Assembly (NCBI GenBank): GCA_037954665.1 | Contig: JBBMOL010000116.1 | Span: forward strand, 1,888,807-1,952,806 | Source: Laguncularia racemosa | Lineage: Eukaryota; Streptophyta; Magnoliopsida; Myrtales; Combretaceae | Reading direction: 5' to 3' | DNA length: 64,000 nucleotides | Part shown: positions 45,493-57,257 of the stretch, one piece after another | Layout of the letters: each line of letters begins with the position of its first letter | How positions within the stretch are numbered: position 1 is the stretch's first letter | The notes under the pieces: generated by a model | What the model was told of the DNA's origin: nothing | The model's input: only the letters and a program-made list of their open reading frames with translations | Database searches by the model: none | Position numbers and translations under genes: made by a program

Positions 45493-47676
45493 TGATGGGA
45501 AAAATAACGATTTGTAAGTTTAAGTATGCTAGCTTATCTAAGTCTGTTAATCGAATTCGCTAGTTTTATTGATTTTAGTTATTTTAGTGTTGTCCATAAA
45601 TTTTTCATTTTAAGTTTATTTTTTGCATTCTTGTAGTCATTTCAAAGGTTTTTTAGTGCACTTTTCATTTTGAGGGTTATTTTTGGTCATTTGGGCTATG
45701 GAAATTTAAGTTTATTAATAATAGTTTTAGATGCCGCTTGTTTAGGTTCGTTTTGCAACCTTTTTCTCCTAATTAAGCCTAATGCTTAAAGGAAATCATT
45801 CTTAATCAACTTGTAAAAATATTTGGGCCTTTATTGGGCATGTAATGGTCATTTTGTCTATTGTGGGTTTTAGATTTTTAGTCAATGAAGGTTGATCATC
45901 TTTGCTTCTAGTTTTACACATTTTCTACTTATGTGTCTTATTTCTTATATTTAACTAAATGGTTTTATTCCTAATTTTTTTCTAATGATATTTTATCATA
46001 TTTAAAATTTGGAATTTTTAAAAAATATCATTAAACTTCTTCTTAGGTGTCAATTTGGAGATGAGGAAGTCAATCTTCCATGTTTTCCAACTTTTTCATC
46101 TCTAATCCGTACTAATCACTACCAAAGGCTATTAAACATTAAAATCTACTTTGTATATTGAAGAAGAAGGATCCTTTAATCTCTTGAATGTTTTGACTAG
46201 AGAAGGAAAAGAAGTTTTAAGTTCACTCATTTCACTTATTTCCTACTCTTCCTCTTCTAGCCTTGAGAAAAGAAGATTATGCTTATATTGTTACTAACAT
46301 AACTTATGTTTACATCACTTTCATGGGTTCCTTTGCTTAGTACAACCTAGATACAAGACTAAATGCTACAATAATAGAAAGTTTCTTTCTATTCTAGCTT
46401 AATTTACAAGAAAAAGAGGAGACATTTGCAAGGTGATGCCCTAAACTTGGTGGTGGTCTTCAAGGTGGTGCCTCCTTGCTTCACTTACTTGCCACTTCTC
46501 TTGCTTTGGTGATTGTCCCTTGTTCCTCCTATTTTCAAGCTCCTTAGGTGCCCTCTTATAGGTGTGGAAAGTTGTTGGTGGTTGATGGAAGTTTAATGGT
46601 GGTTTTGGAGGTATGTTTGGCATCAGGGTGGTAGCGTATAGGTGGTGGAAGTGGTGATCGAATGGTGAAGTTTTCTTCCCTTTCTTAGAGTGTTTGAAGT
46701 AAAATAAGAGGAAGAGTGAAATGGGAGTGGTTCACCTATGGATATGAGGGAAAATTATAGATAATTTGTTTGTTCAATGCATAATTTTAACACATTAGTT
46801 AATAAGGCTAGTCAGGTAATGTGTTTATTTGATGATTAAAAGAAGGTTAAGTTAAATCACTTTCTATTAATGGTAATTGTCCACTTCCATTAGATTTGTG
46901 TCACATATAGGCCCTCATCTATCCCCTTAAAATGTACTTAAGTAACTAATGGCTCTTAGATTGAGTTGTGTTGTCTTGATGGTAGCCTTTAATTAGGTGG
47001 CCGGCAATCGAAGGGTGGCTATTTGCCCTTTAATTCTTTTGTCCATTAGTTTAATTAGTCCTAAACTTAAGACTAATTAGTGTGTGAAATACCATCTTTG
47101 CCCTTATGTAATTCACACCTACTAGGTTAGCTTAAGAGAGTCAATTTTTCATTAATTGTCTTAGTTTGTTTGATTTATTAGTAAAATTAACTTTACTAAA
47201 TTATGTGATTTATATTATTCTTAGGGAAAATTCCCATTTTTAGGGTTTTGGATTCTATTAGGTTTCAATTTAGGCTTTTAGGGCTTAAGATTAGTTTCAA
47301 TGTTTTCCTTTATGGTTTTAGAGTTTGTTACTTAGTTTAGGGTTTGGAATGTGATTTAGAGTTTTAGGTAAACCTTTGTTAGGTTTTAGGATTCCTGATA
47401 CAATGGTCTACAATTAGGATTTGTCTAGGGTTTTGGTTCATCATGCTATGGTTATACTTGTTTGTATTGGTTAAACTAAAGTAGTCATAAGTTTAAAGTC
47501 AAGTATTTTGTTGACTTTCGAGAATAGTTCCCAATACTTCTATATGACCTATCTTTTGAATTTGAAAATTTCTTGGGGTTTATTGTTTTGTAGGGCTTTT
47601 AAACTATGTGAGCTAAATGACTAAAATGACTTTAGTTTTAAAACCTTTTTTCTAATTATTTTTCTAGGGTTTTACA
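45493..47676 (-). repeat. 3' LTR of Tekay/Del element I (left end tentative)
   Basis: The right end is firm: on the minus strand the PPT-like TTAAGGTGGAAGGA (47690-47677) is followed by TGTAAAACCC. The left end is only a guess at TGATGGG (45493). No coding; the reading frames here are chance. The second LTR is not in the window. Confidence 0.55.
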
Positions 47677-47830
47677 TCCTTCCACCTTAAAGAAATTTTC
47701 ATCCTCAAAAGTCGTCTAATTCTTGGAAAAGGTTTGGATACTTCTTTCACATCTCTTCTTTTAGTTCCTAAGTTGCTTATTGCTCTATTTGATTACTCCA
47801 TTGTACTTTCACATAAGAAATTACCATGTA

Positions 47831-48002
47831 TCTTAAGATATGGTCTTTTGTATCCACTATTATGATAGGCCACTCTATTATTGAAAGATTTAGTTATGCA
47901 TTTAGAGTTTTGAGTGTCTCAAGATATAGTCTCTTGTATCTACTATTATGATAGGCTACTTTACTATTGAAGGGTTTGGTTGCACATTTAGAGTTTCGAG
48001 CT
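47831..48002 (-). repeat. 86-bp tandem duplication in the C-terminal tail of element I
   Basis: 47831-47916 and 47917-48002 share TATC.ACTATTATGATAGGC and flanking blocks. The period is not a multiple of 3, so it shifts the frame of the polyprotein tail. Confidence 0.8.
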
Positions 48003-49476
48003 CAATTACTTAGTTTGGGTTTAGCATAAACTTTTTCAACATAGATACGTGAAACACATCATGTATCCCTTCTAAACTCGATGGTAGTGTTAACCTATAG
48101 GCTACCTTGTCAATCCTTTCTAACACTTTGAAAGGACAGACATATCTCGAGTTTAACTTTCCTCTTAGACTAAACCTAGTTACTCCCTTGGTTAGAGAAA
48201 TCTTTACTAGCATTTTGTCTCTTAATTAAAACTCCCAAAGGCATTACCATTTATCAGCATAATTCTTTTGATGACTTTGAGTTGCCTATATTCTTTGTCT
48301 TATTAGTTTTACTTTATCCATTACTTCTTATATTAACTTTGGTCCCAATAACTATCTTTCATCCACTTCATCCTAATGTAAAGGGGATCTACATTTCCTC
48401 TCATATAAAGCTTCATAAGGGGCTATCTAGATAGATGCCTGATAGTTATTGTTGTAGGTGAACTCAATTAGAGGTAGGTGCTCATTTTCATTACCTTTAA
48501 ATTCCAATGCACAAGCTTTAAGCAAGTTTTCTAAAATTTAGATGGCTCTCTCAAACGATTTATTGGTTTAAGGATGGAAGGTGGTGTTGAATTGTAGTTT
48601 ACAGCATATAGCTTTATATAAACTACTTTAGAACTTGCTTACAAATCTTGTATCCCTATCATATGTTATAGTTGTTGGTACTTCATATAGACTTACTATC
48701 TCTTGTATATATAACCTAGTTAAGCTCTCCAGTTTATACCTCATGTTAATTGGCAAAAAGTGAGCTAACTTAGTTAACTGATCTATTGCAACCCATACCT
48801 ATCCTATTTTTCTTTATTTTTTGGGAGTGTTATGATAAAGTCCATTGAGACATGTTTCTATTTCCACTTGGGTATTGGAAGGGGCTATAACTTATCGGTT
48901 GGCCTCTGATGTTCAATTATGATTTGCTGGCAAGTTAGGCACCTCGCTATATACTTTGCTATCTTTCATTTCATATTCTTCCACCGGTGGTAACTCTTTA
49001 GGTCTTTGTACATGTGGGCATTTTCAGGATGAATTGTATATGCGAAGTAGTGGGCTTCTTTCATGATCTCCTTTTTCAACTCTATATTACTTGATACATA
49101 CAATTTGGTCCCATACCTCAAGATATTGTTTGCATCAATATTAAACTCAACCACCTTACCTTATTCCACTTTGCTCTTAATTTCTTGAATACTTGTATCC
49201 TCTGCTTAAGCAACTTTAATCTTATCCACTAATGTTTGTTAAATATATAGGCTAGCCAATCTCATTCCCATTTCTTATGTTATTATTTCTAACTCTAACC
49301 TATGCATGTCCTCTAGTATTTTTGGTCGAGACATGATCAAGGTGGTAATATTGTATCGTTTCTTCTTATTGAAGGTATCTGTAATCACATTAACTTTTCC
49401 ATGATGATATTAGATCTTGAGGTCACAATCTTTGATAAGCTTTAACTATTTCCTTTGTTGCATGTTCAACTCCTTA
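48003..49476 (-). pseudogene. pol: Element I: end of RNase H and integrase
   Basis: The minus strand gives the end of RNase H (DLKI, YHHGKVNV, 49440-49385), the zinc-binding region of integrase (HYFAYTIHPENAHMYKDLK, 49060-49005), a decayed catalytic core, and the C-terminal GKLNSRYVCPFKVLERI...FHVSMLKKF (48165-48025). The last motif is typical of Tekay/Del integrases. Numerous stops. A chromodomain should follow, but only a decayed YILRHSKL-like stretch remains. Confidence 0.8.
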
Positions 49477-49505
49477 TAAGTTGATGTGCCTAAAAGGGGG
49501 TTTAA

Positions 49506-50381
49506 TGATGCGAAATCGGTTTGATCGGATTCCTAACTGATACGAACCACGTCAACGTGTGATGAAACCCAATACCAATACATTCAGAATTCGTTACCTA
49601 AGATGCCAAACACCCTCAAGTGGAAACCACGACCCGTTGTCTATAAGCGAGACAAGAACCTTGGTATAATAAGAAGACGCCACAATCGGGATGAAAGACC
49701 GATTGATAAGTCGGGATGAACGCCATAGAAATAAAATCCGATAAGTTCTAGATTAGTTCTTTAAAGAACCAAGAGAGGAATTTCTCTCAAAAGTGTTTTC
49801 AAACTTTCAATGTTGTATGTTCTATATTCTAAATGTTCTAAACCCTAGGAGCTTTATATTAGGGTTTACAATTCGTAACAATAAAGGCCCAAAACGACAT
49901 CACTTCAATAAGTGTGTAAAAATAACAAAACAAGACATGAAGGCCGGCGTAGGAGAGACACACGGCCGTGTATGATTCTGTGGAAATTCTTGACAACATA
50001 CACGACCGTGTATTTCTAGTCGTGTATCTTTCTATGGAAATTCTTGACACCATACACGACCGTGCCTTTTAGCCGTGTATATGACCGTGTATGATTCTGT
50101 GTAACCTTGAGATTCCTACACGACCGTGCCTTGTAAAGACACGCCCTCTTCATCTCGTATCTGTTATGACTTGTAAAAGAGCAAGGGCATCCCCATGGTT
50201 GTTCCAATCCTTTCCAACTTCATGATTGCTCCAATCCTTTCCGACTTCGTGGACATCCTTTATCAACCCGTTAAGTGCTTCCTTGAATCGTTTCGCTCGA
50301 TTTCTTGTGATCGGTCCAGGTGGCACTTCAAGAGTATCCACATTCTATCTTCTGGCTTGGCTCCCATCATGGATCTCATCA
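49506..50381 (-). repeat. 3' LTR of element G
   Basis: TGATGCGAAATCGG...GGATCTCATCA. It holds several palindromes: ACACGGCCGTGT at 49960-49971, ACACGACCGTGT at about 50000-50011 and more half-sites to 50135. The pol frame runs about 12 codons into this LTR (stop near 50345). Confidence 0.94.
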
Positions 50382-51541
50382 TTCCCCTCCTCTTGAAAAG
50401 GATTTGTCCTCAAATCATCACCTGCGTCAAAAGGACTTAGATCAGTAACATTAAATGTGGCACTTACTTGATACTTACCAAGCAAATCTATCTTGTATGC
50501 ATTATCGTTGATGCACTCAAGAATTTGAAATGGTCCATCGCCTCTAGGAAGTAGTTTAGATCGACACTGCACAGGAAACCGCTCTTTGCGCATGTGAACC
50601 CAAACCCGGTCTCTAGGTTCAAAGACAGCTTGTCGACGACCCTTGTTGGCTTGTTTCACATATTGCTTTGTTCTTCGCTCAATGTTTAGCCTTGCCTTCT
50701 CATGGATCTATTTAACAAATTCTGCTTTCTTCTTGCCATCTAGATTAACATACTCAGAAATAGGCAAAGGTGATAAATCCAAAGGAGTTAGTGGTTTAAA
50801 ACCATACACAATTTCAAAAGGAGTAAACTTAGTAGCAGAATGCACTGTACGGTTATAGCCAAATTCAACATGCGGCAAACAATCCTCCCAACTTTTAATA
50901 TTCTTTTTAATTACAGCCCTCAACAAAGTAGATAAAGTTCGATTTACTACCTCAGTTTGACCATCAGTCTGTGGATGACAAGTAGTAGAGAACAATAACT
51001 TAGTTCCTAACTTAGCCCACAAGGTCTTCCAGAAGTAGCTTAAGAACTTAGCATCTCTATCCGATACAATTGTTCTAGGCATACCATGTAATCTCACAAC
51101 TTCCCTAAAGAACAAATTAGCAATATTGCAAGCATCATCTTCATTCATTCTAATTTGGTGATATCCGCTTTTCAGATCAATTTTGGAAAAGACACTAAAC
51201 CCATGTAACTCATCTAACATGTCATCTAAGCGAGGAATGGGATGACGATACTTTACCGTGATGTTGTTGATGGCGCGGTAGTCAACACACATTCTCCATG
51301 ACCCATCCTTCTTAGGCACCAAAATCACAGGCAGTGCACATGGACTCATGCTTTCTCTCACGTACCCCTTCTCCATTAATTCATCGACCTGCCTTTGGAG
51401 TTCCTTTGTCTCCTCCGGATTGCTCTTATAAGCTGGCTTGTTTGGAATCGATGCTCTGGGTATAAGGTCAATTTAGTGCTCAATACCACGAATAGGTGGT
51501 AATCCCTTTGGAATCTCCTCAGGGAAGACATCTTCAAAGTC
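50345..51541 (-). pseudogene. pol: Element G pol with RT fused in frame to integrase
   Basis: After one or more stops at the start, 51376-50708 is open: it encodes the first part of RT (YVRESMSPCALPVILVPKKD, MCVDYRAINNITVKYRHPIP, KSGYHQIRM), then at about 51140 passes in frame into the second half of the integrase core (NIANLFFREVVRLHGMPRTI, SDRDAKF, HPQTDGQTEVVNR). Missing: the RT active-site DD, RNase H, integrase zinc domain and first core Asp. 50659-50345 holds the C-terminal integrase part (WVHMRKERFPVQCRSKLLPR, FNVTDLSPFDAGDDLRTNP). The end overlaps the PPT (GAGGAGGGGAA) and 12 codons of LTR. Confidence 0.88.
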
Positions 51542-53548
51542 CTACATAATAGACACAACCACACTAGGCAAAGAGTTAGATAGTTCGTTAGTATTCACAC
51601 ATGTTTCCTTAAAAACCAGCAACAACATAGGTTGCTTCATCACTAACGCTCTCCTCACTACACTCGCTCTTGCCACACAACTCTCATTTTGCAAGGCTGC
51701 ACTCTCCTTTTCACTCTCCACCAAAGTTGATCCCCCTTCAACTTGGTCTCTCACACTCTTTCCAGCCTTCCTCTCTTTTTCCTTTTGATATTGACTTTTG
51801 TATTCCTTTTCTTTCTCATTATCTTTTGCTCTCTCACTCTCCCTCTGCTTTTCGCTCACCTTATGTTTTGCAAAAGACTGTTGTAGCTGCAACTGATCCT
51901 TATACACCTGTTTAGGTGTTAATGGTTTAAGATTAAAGCTTTTCCCTTGGTGAACAAGTGTATACTTGTTAGAAAAGCCATCATGAACAACCTTCCTATC
52001 AAATTGCCATGGCCTCCCCAACAACACATGACATGCTTGCATTAGCACTACATCACATAACACCTCATCCTCATACCTACCAATGCGAAAACCAATCAAG
52101 GCTTGCTTACTCACCTTAGTCTCACCACTATCATTCAACCACTGTAATTTATATGGACTAGGGTGTCTAATAGTTTTGAGCCCCAGCCTCTCAACAATAA
52201 AATTACTCACTACATTGGTGCAACTTCCTCCATTAATTATCAAACTACAAATATGATCACCTAGATAACATCTAGTATGGAAGATATTCTCCCTTTGCAC
52301 CTCCTCTTCTTCCTTCACTTGCACATTCAAAGCTCGCTTCACTACTACCACTAACCTCCCTATTGCAGGTTCCTCATCATCACTAGTGTCCTCTAATGGA
52401 GGCATATCATCTTCCTCACTATCCCCCTCAGTCTCATACTCACCATCATCACGCATAATCATAACACGCCTATTTGGACATTGACTAGCAATATGGCCTC
52501 TACCTTGGCATTTAAAACATCTAATGTCACGATTTCTAGAAGTAGAAGAATCAGGGTTACCTTGGTTACTAGGAGCAGAACCCGCTTGCTTCAACTCTCC
52601 TTTTGGTTTGGTGGGTAAAGGCTTTTCTTCCTTTTTCCATTGGTTAGTCTTCCAAGTGGATGAACCAGTACCCTGTTGAAACCGTACATTACTACTACCT
52701 TTCCTCCTATGTTGGTTCTCAACCTTTATAGCCATATGAACCATATCTTCCAATTCTACATAATGCTGCAATTCAACAACATTTTGAATTTCTCTATTCA
52801 ATCCCGCAAGAAACCTAGCTATGGTAGCCTCTCTATCCTCCTTTACATTCGCCCTAATCATAGTGACTTCCATCTCCTTGAAATACTCATCCATACTTCG
52901 GCTTCCCTGCCTAAGAGTTTGCAATTTGTTGTGCAATTCACAATAGTAGTACGCAGGCACAAACTGCTTCTTCATTACCCTTTTCATCTGTTCCCACGAC
53001 TCAATAGGTGGTTCGCCATTCCTTCTTCTATTCAACATTAGTTGATCCCACCACACTATGGCATAATCCGAAAATTCAATGGCAGCAAGTTTCACTTTCT
53101 TTCTCCCACTATAGTTATGACAATCAAACACCATCTCTACCTTCTTCTCCCACTCTACATACGCCTCAGGATCATTCTTCCCTTGGAAAGGAGGAATCTT
53201 CATTTTTATGCTACTCAATTGATTATCCTCTCTATTCCTATCTCCTCTATCTTCCCAATCCCTAGTTCCTCTATTCCGACCACTATAACCTCTATAACTC
53301 CCGACAGAAGGCTCATCAAATTCATCATCCGACAATTCATCTCCACCCCTTTGTACTCTCCTAGGACGACTCTCCCTCTTACGCCCTTAGAAGACGTTTG
53401 TAGATTGCTCTAGTCTTTGCTCTACTGTCTTATGAATTTGTTCCATTCCCTCCTGAAACATTCTCTTCATCTCACCCCACAACGCCTCAATCACTAACAT
53501 AGCATCAAACCTTCCCCTCTCACCTTCAGGAGAATGTTGTCTCGACAT
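51542..53548 (-). pseudogene. gag-pro: Element G gag-protease (one stop)
   Basis: The likely start is ATG 53548-53546 (MSRQHSPEGERGR); one TAA at 53389-53387 interrupts it, after which 597 codons are open from 53335. Order: Arg/Asp-rich N-terminus, capsid region (SIKMKIPPFQGKNDPEAYVEW, FSDYAIVWWDQL), zinc knuckle CFKCQGRGHIASQC (52519-52478), acidic linker, retropepsin. The active site reads NGGSCTN: the catalytic Asp is Asn (52235-52233), so the protease should be inactive. HVLLGRPWQFDRKVVHDGF follows, then a long Lys/Glu-rich linker to pol. Plus-strand open frames over this stretch are shadows. Confidence 0.88.
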
Positions 53549-53958
53549 AGTTCTTGTAGAAAAAGATTAGTACTAACATAAATATATATATGATTAAACC
53601 TCACGATATACTCCTTTACGTGTTTCGCTCAAATGATGATATCACACAGTCACTCGTGTATTCTCACAAACAATGATGATATCAACTCGCCAATTCCTCT
53701 TCTCAATTCTCTTGGAACTAACCCAAACTACACCAATTCCCTTCCGTAGAATTCAAAACAACTCTAGGGCTCGTAATTTTCCTCTTTTTCTTTCCTCCGA
53801 ATTTTTTCTTTTTTGGTAACAAAATTGAATAGTAGGTACTACACTTTCAATAGACAATTAATACTATGAAATTGAATAGGAACAATTGATATGAACGATT
53901 GGAGTTAGGGTTTTGATGTTACCTTCCTCAAACCGAATTGATGTTTAACAAACCTAGG

Positions 53959-53970
53959 CTCTGATACCAA
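53959..53970 (-). promoter_or_regulatory. PBS of element G
   Basis: The minus strand reads TGGTATCAGAGC, two bases from the 5' LTR. A leader of about 410 bp (53549-53958) has no other feature. Confidence 0.93.
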
Positions 53971-53972
53971 AC

Positions 53973-54848
53973 TGATGCGAAATCGGTTTGATCGGATTCC
54001 TAAATGATACGAGCCACGCCAACGTGTGACGAAACCCAATACCAATACGTTTGGAATTCGTTACCTAAGATGCCAAACACCCTCAAGTGGAAACCACGAC
54101 CCGTTGTCTATAAGCAAGACAAGAACCTTGGTATAATATGAAGATGCCACAATCGGGATGAAAGACCGATTGATAAGTCGGGATGAACGCCACGAAAATA
54201 AAATCCGATGAGTTCTAGATTAGTTCTTTAAAGAACTAAGAGAGGAATTTCTCTCAAAAGTGTTTTCAAACTTTCAATGTTGCATGTTCTATATTCTAAA
54301 TGTTCTAAACCCTAGGAGCTTTATATTAGGGTTTACAATTCGTAACAATAAAGGCCCAAAACGACATCACTTCAATAAGTGCGTAAAAATAACAAAACAA
54401 GACATGAAGGCCGGCGTAGGAGAGATACACGGCCGTGTATGATTCTGTGGAAATTCTTGACAACATACACGATCGTGTACTTCTAGTCGTGTATCTTTCT
54501 GTGGAAATTCTTGACACCATACACGGCCGTGCCTTTTAGCCGTGTATATGACCGTGTATGATTCTGTGTAACCTTGAGATTCCTACACGGTCATGCCTTG
54601 TAAAGACACACCCTCTTCACCCCGTATCCGTTATGTCTTGTAAAAGAGCAAGGGCATCCCCATGGTTGTTCCAATCCTTTCCAACTTCATGATTGCTCCA
54701 ATCCTTTCCGACTTCGTGGACATTCTTTATCAACCCGTTAAGTGCTTCCTTGAATCGTTTCACTCGATTTCTTGTGATTGGTTTAGGTGGCACTTCAAGA
54801 TGATCCACATTCCATCTTCTGGCTTGGCTCCCATCATGGATCTCATCA
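53973..54848 (-). repeat. 5' LTR of element G
   Basis: 876 bp, co-linear with the 3' LTR. Palindrome ACACGGCCGTGT at about 54428-54439 and further half-sites to 54590. Confidence 0.94.
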
Positions 54849-55874
54849 TTTAAGCATATGCAAATGAACTAATTAACAATTACTAAAAGGACAAGATCAA
54901 ATCGGTTCCAAAGGGTAACAAATATTGCGTGAACCCTAATTGTTGCAAGATGATCCGAATGCAATATTTCAAGATAATAAAAATCACAATGATGAAATCC
55001 TCAATTGAATCATTGAATGAACTTAAAATCCTAAGAGATTTCCAAACGTCAACAATAAAAACATGATCGTGATCCTCCTTCCCAATAAAGCCTTTTCACG
55101 GTTCAAAATGTGGTAAAATTGATGGTTAGAACTAATGTTAAAAACCAATCAATCTTATGACATGACAAAGTGATTATAAAGAAATCAAAATCTGACCAAG
55201 AACAATCCTAATCAATTATAGATATAACTCACTAGTGATGAAAAGGAAAATTGCAACAAAGAGAATTGATATTACTCACAATTCACTTTGAAGCCACTCG
55301 CCACAATTTCATTTTTTGAGATTGAAATTGATAAGAGCAATTTGGATTTAAGATAACCCTAACCTTCACACATGAAGTGTATGTTTTGAAAAATTTCTAA
55401 GCTTCCTCAAAACCCTACTTAAACAAGTATTTATACTTGCTCCCTTTAGGGTTAAAAAGTCTACAAAATTACAACTATGCCACTTTAGGGTGGTTAGTCT
55501 AAAGGCACCTATTACAACCAAATAAAAGTGTCCCAAAAACTTACAACATAAATAATTCAAATAAATGAATTACAAGTGAAAATAGTCTTCAACATGCTAG
55601 TTCTTCAATAGGATTCACCGGCTTAGCTCATCGCTGGTTCAGGTCGGTCCATGGATAACCCGCAAGCTGAGTCTTAGTGAGTTTGTCCATTGCCCTATAA
55701 AGCCTGATAAGTGTGCCTATTGGAATATACAATACATGAGTAATAGAAAAGAGTTTAGTAAACAAATAATTCCGGGGTCGATTTGCTCAAAATGGGCTTC
55801 ATTTCCAAGATTTGAAATCCTTTGGCTCTTGCCCTAATGATAGGTCTTCTCGGATTTTTATTCCTATCATAAGT

Positions 55875-57252
55875 GAAGATGTATTTTAAAAGTTTATGGT
55901 TAGTAAAGATTCTGCACTTTTTTCCATAAAGATAATGTCTCCGTAGCTTAAGTGCTAACACCACTACTATTAATCCCAAGTCATGAGTTGGGTAATTCTT
56001 CTCATATGGCTTTAGTTGTCCCAATGCATAGGTTATGACTCTCATTGTACATTAAAACACATCCTAATCCTTGGCTTAATGTATCATTAAAAATTATTAA
56101 CTCTTCTCCACTTTTAGGTAGTGCTAATATTAAGGCTAAAACTAACTTCTCCTTTAGCTTTTTGAAAACTACTTTCACACTTGTCATCTTAGACAAACTT
56201 AATTTCCTTCTATGTCAATTGGGTTAATGGAGCTACTATACTAGAAAACCTTTTAACAAAACGCTTATAGTAGTTAGTTAAACCCAAAAAGCTTCTTCTT
56301 TTTATCATAGTCTTTCGTTTAGGCCAATCTAAAATAGCTCTAACCTTTTTTAGGGTCCATAGGGGTACTATCCTTATTCACTACATGACCTAGGAAGGTT
56401 GCTTATTCGAGCCAAAATTCACACTTTTTAAATTTAGTGTAGAGCTTTTCAGCCTATAACTTACCTAACACTAACCTCAAGAACTCCTCATGATCTTCCT
56501 TACTTATGGAGTATATTAAGATGTCATCAACGAAGATGACTACAAACTTATTTAGGAAGTCACTAAATACCTTATTCATTAAGTCTATGAATGTTGTAGG
56601 CACATTCATCAACGCAAAGGACATCACTGTGAATTCAAGGTGCCTATATCGTGCTCTAAATGCCATCTTCTGAATATTTTCTTCCTTTATTCTCAACTTG
56701 TGGTACCTTAATCTTAGGTCAATTTTTTAGAACAATCGATCTCCCTATAATTGATCATGAGATCATCTATTTTAGGGTAGATACTTATTCTTGATAATGA
56801 CCCTATTTAACTCATTATAGTCTATACAAAGTTGCACATTATCATCTTTCTTCTTGATAAACAAAATTGGTGCACCTTAAGAAGACACACTTAGCCTAAT
56901 GAACCCTTTATCTTGTAACTCTTGAAGTTATGTTTTCAGTTTTTCTAACTTTATAGGTGCCATCCTATATGGTGTTTTAGAGATTGGTATGGTACTTAGC
57001 ACTAGGTCAATGTTGAACTCTATTTCTTAACCTAGGGGTAATCTTGATCGTTCATTTTGAAAGACATCTAGGAACTCATTTACTATTGGTACTTGTTCCA
57101 GCTTTACTACTACATTCAACTCTACTGTTATTGCTACTAACATGCTTTGCCCTATAATTGAAAAGTGGGTAGCTTTGTTGGTTTCTAAGCGTCTAGCTTG
57201 AAATTAAAAGGATCTTCATTTAGGGGATTGAAATATACCATCATGTTATGAC
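55875..57252 (-). pseudogene. pol: Element I: RT and first part of RNase H
   Basis: From the right: end of the protease linker (VPIVNEFLDVFQNE, near 57090), RT start with FNIDLVL (about 57015) and MAP, the palm with the active site FVDD (Asp codons 56528-56523), connection, then RNase H to 55875 (YALGQLKPYEKNYPTHDLGL, HYLYGKKCRIFTNHK). Several stops and frame changes. RNase H continues left of solo LTR H. Confidence 0.83.
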
Positions 57253-57257
57253 GATCT

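Larger units (their letters stand above)
49506..54848 (-). mobile_element. Element G: complete Ty3/gypsy element with internal pol deletion, TSD TTTAA
   Basis: LTRs of equal length (876 bp each), TSD TTTAA (49501-49505 and 54849-54853), PBS, a long gag-protease and a pol lacking about half its domains. The LTRs differ by only a few per cent by eye, so this is the youngest structurally complete element seen. Gag shows a chromovirus-like form. Because the RT active site, RNase H and part of integrase are missing, it is non-autonomous, yet gag is almost open. Confidence 0.94.
49482..55869 (-). repeat. Solo LTR H, TSD TAAGT, split by element G
   Basis: 49482-49505 plus 54854-55869 make a 1040-bp LTR TGATGTGCCTAAAAGGGGG...CCTATCA with TSD TAAGT at 49477-49481 and 55870-55874. 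It is inserted in RNase H of element I. It has no internal PBS relic. TATA inverted repeat at 55423-55440. Confidence 0.92.
47677..57252 (-). mobile_element. Tekay/Del-lineage element I, internal region, doubly interrupted
   Basis: Minus-strand order from the right: end of the protease region, RT, RNase H (to 55875), interruption by H and G, rest of RNase H, integrase, C-terminal tail, PPT, LTR. The RNase H frame resumes exactly across the insertion (TDHK..LKYIFT on one side, KELNMQQRK on the other). Element K cuts it at 57257, so gag and the 5' LTR are outside. Heavily decayed. Confidence 0.85.

Noticed and set aside
45493..47676. Open frames such as the one at 46441-46623.
   Set aside because: Short, in a region flanked by a Tekay PPT and LTR start; no domain or conserved motif.
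52676..53413. Plus-strand open frames of up to 123 codons.
   Set aside because: They are antisense to the open gag of element G, and their codon content mirrors it.
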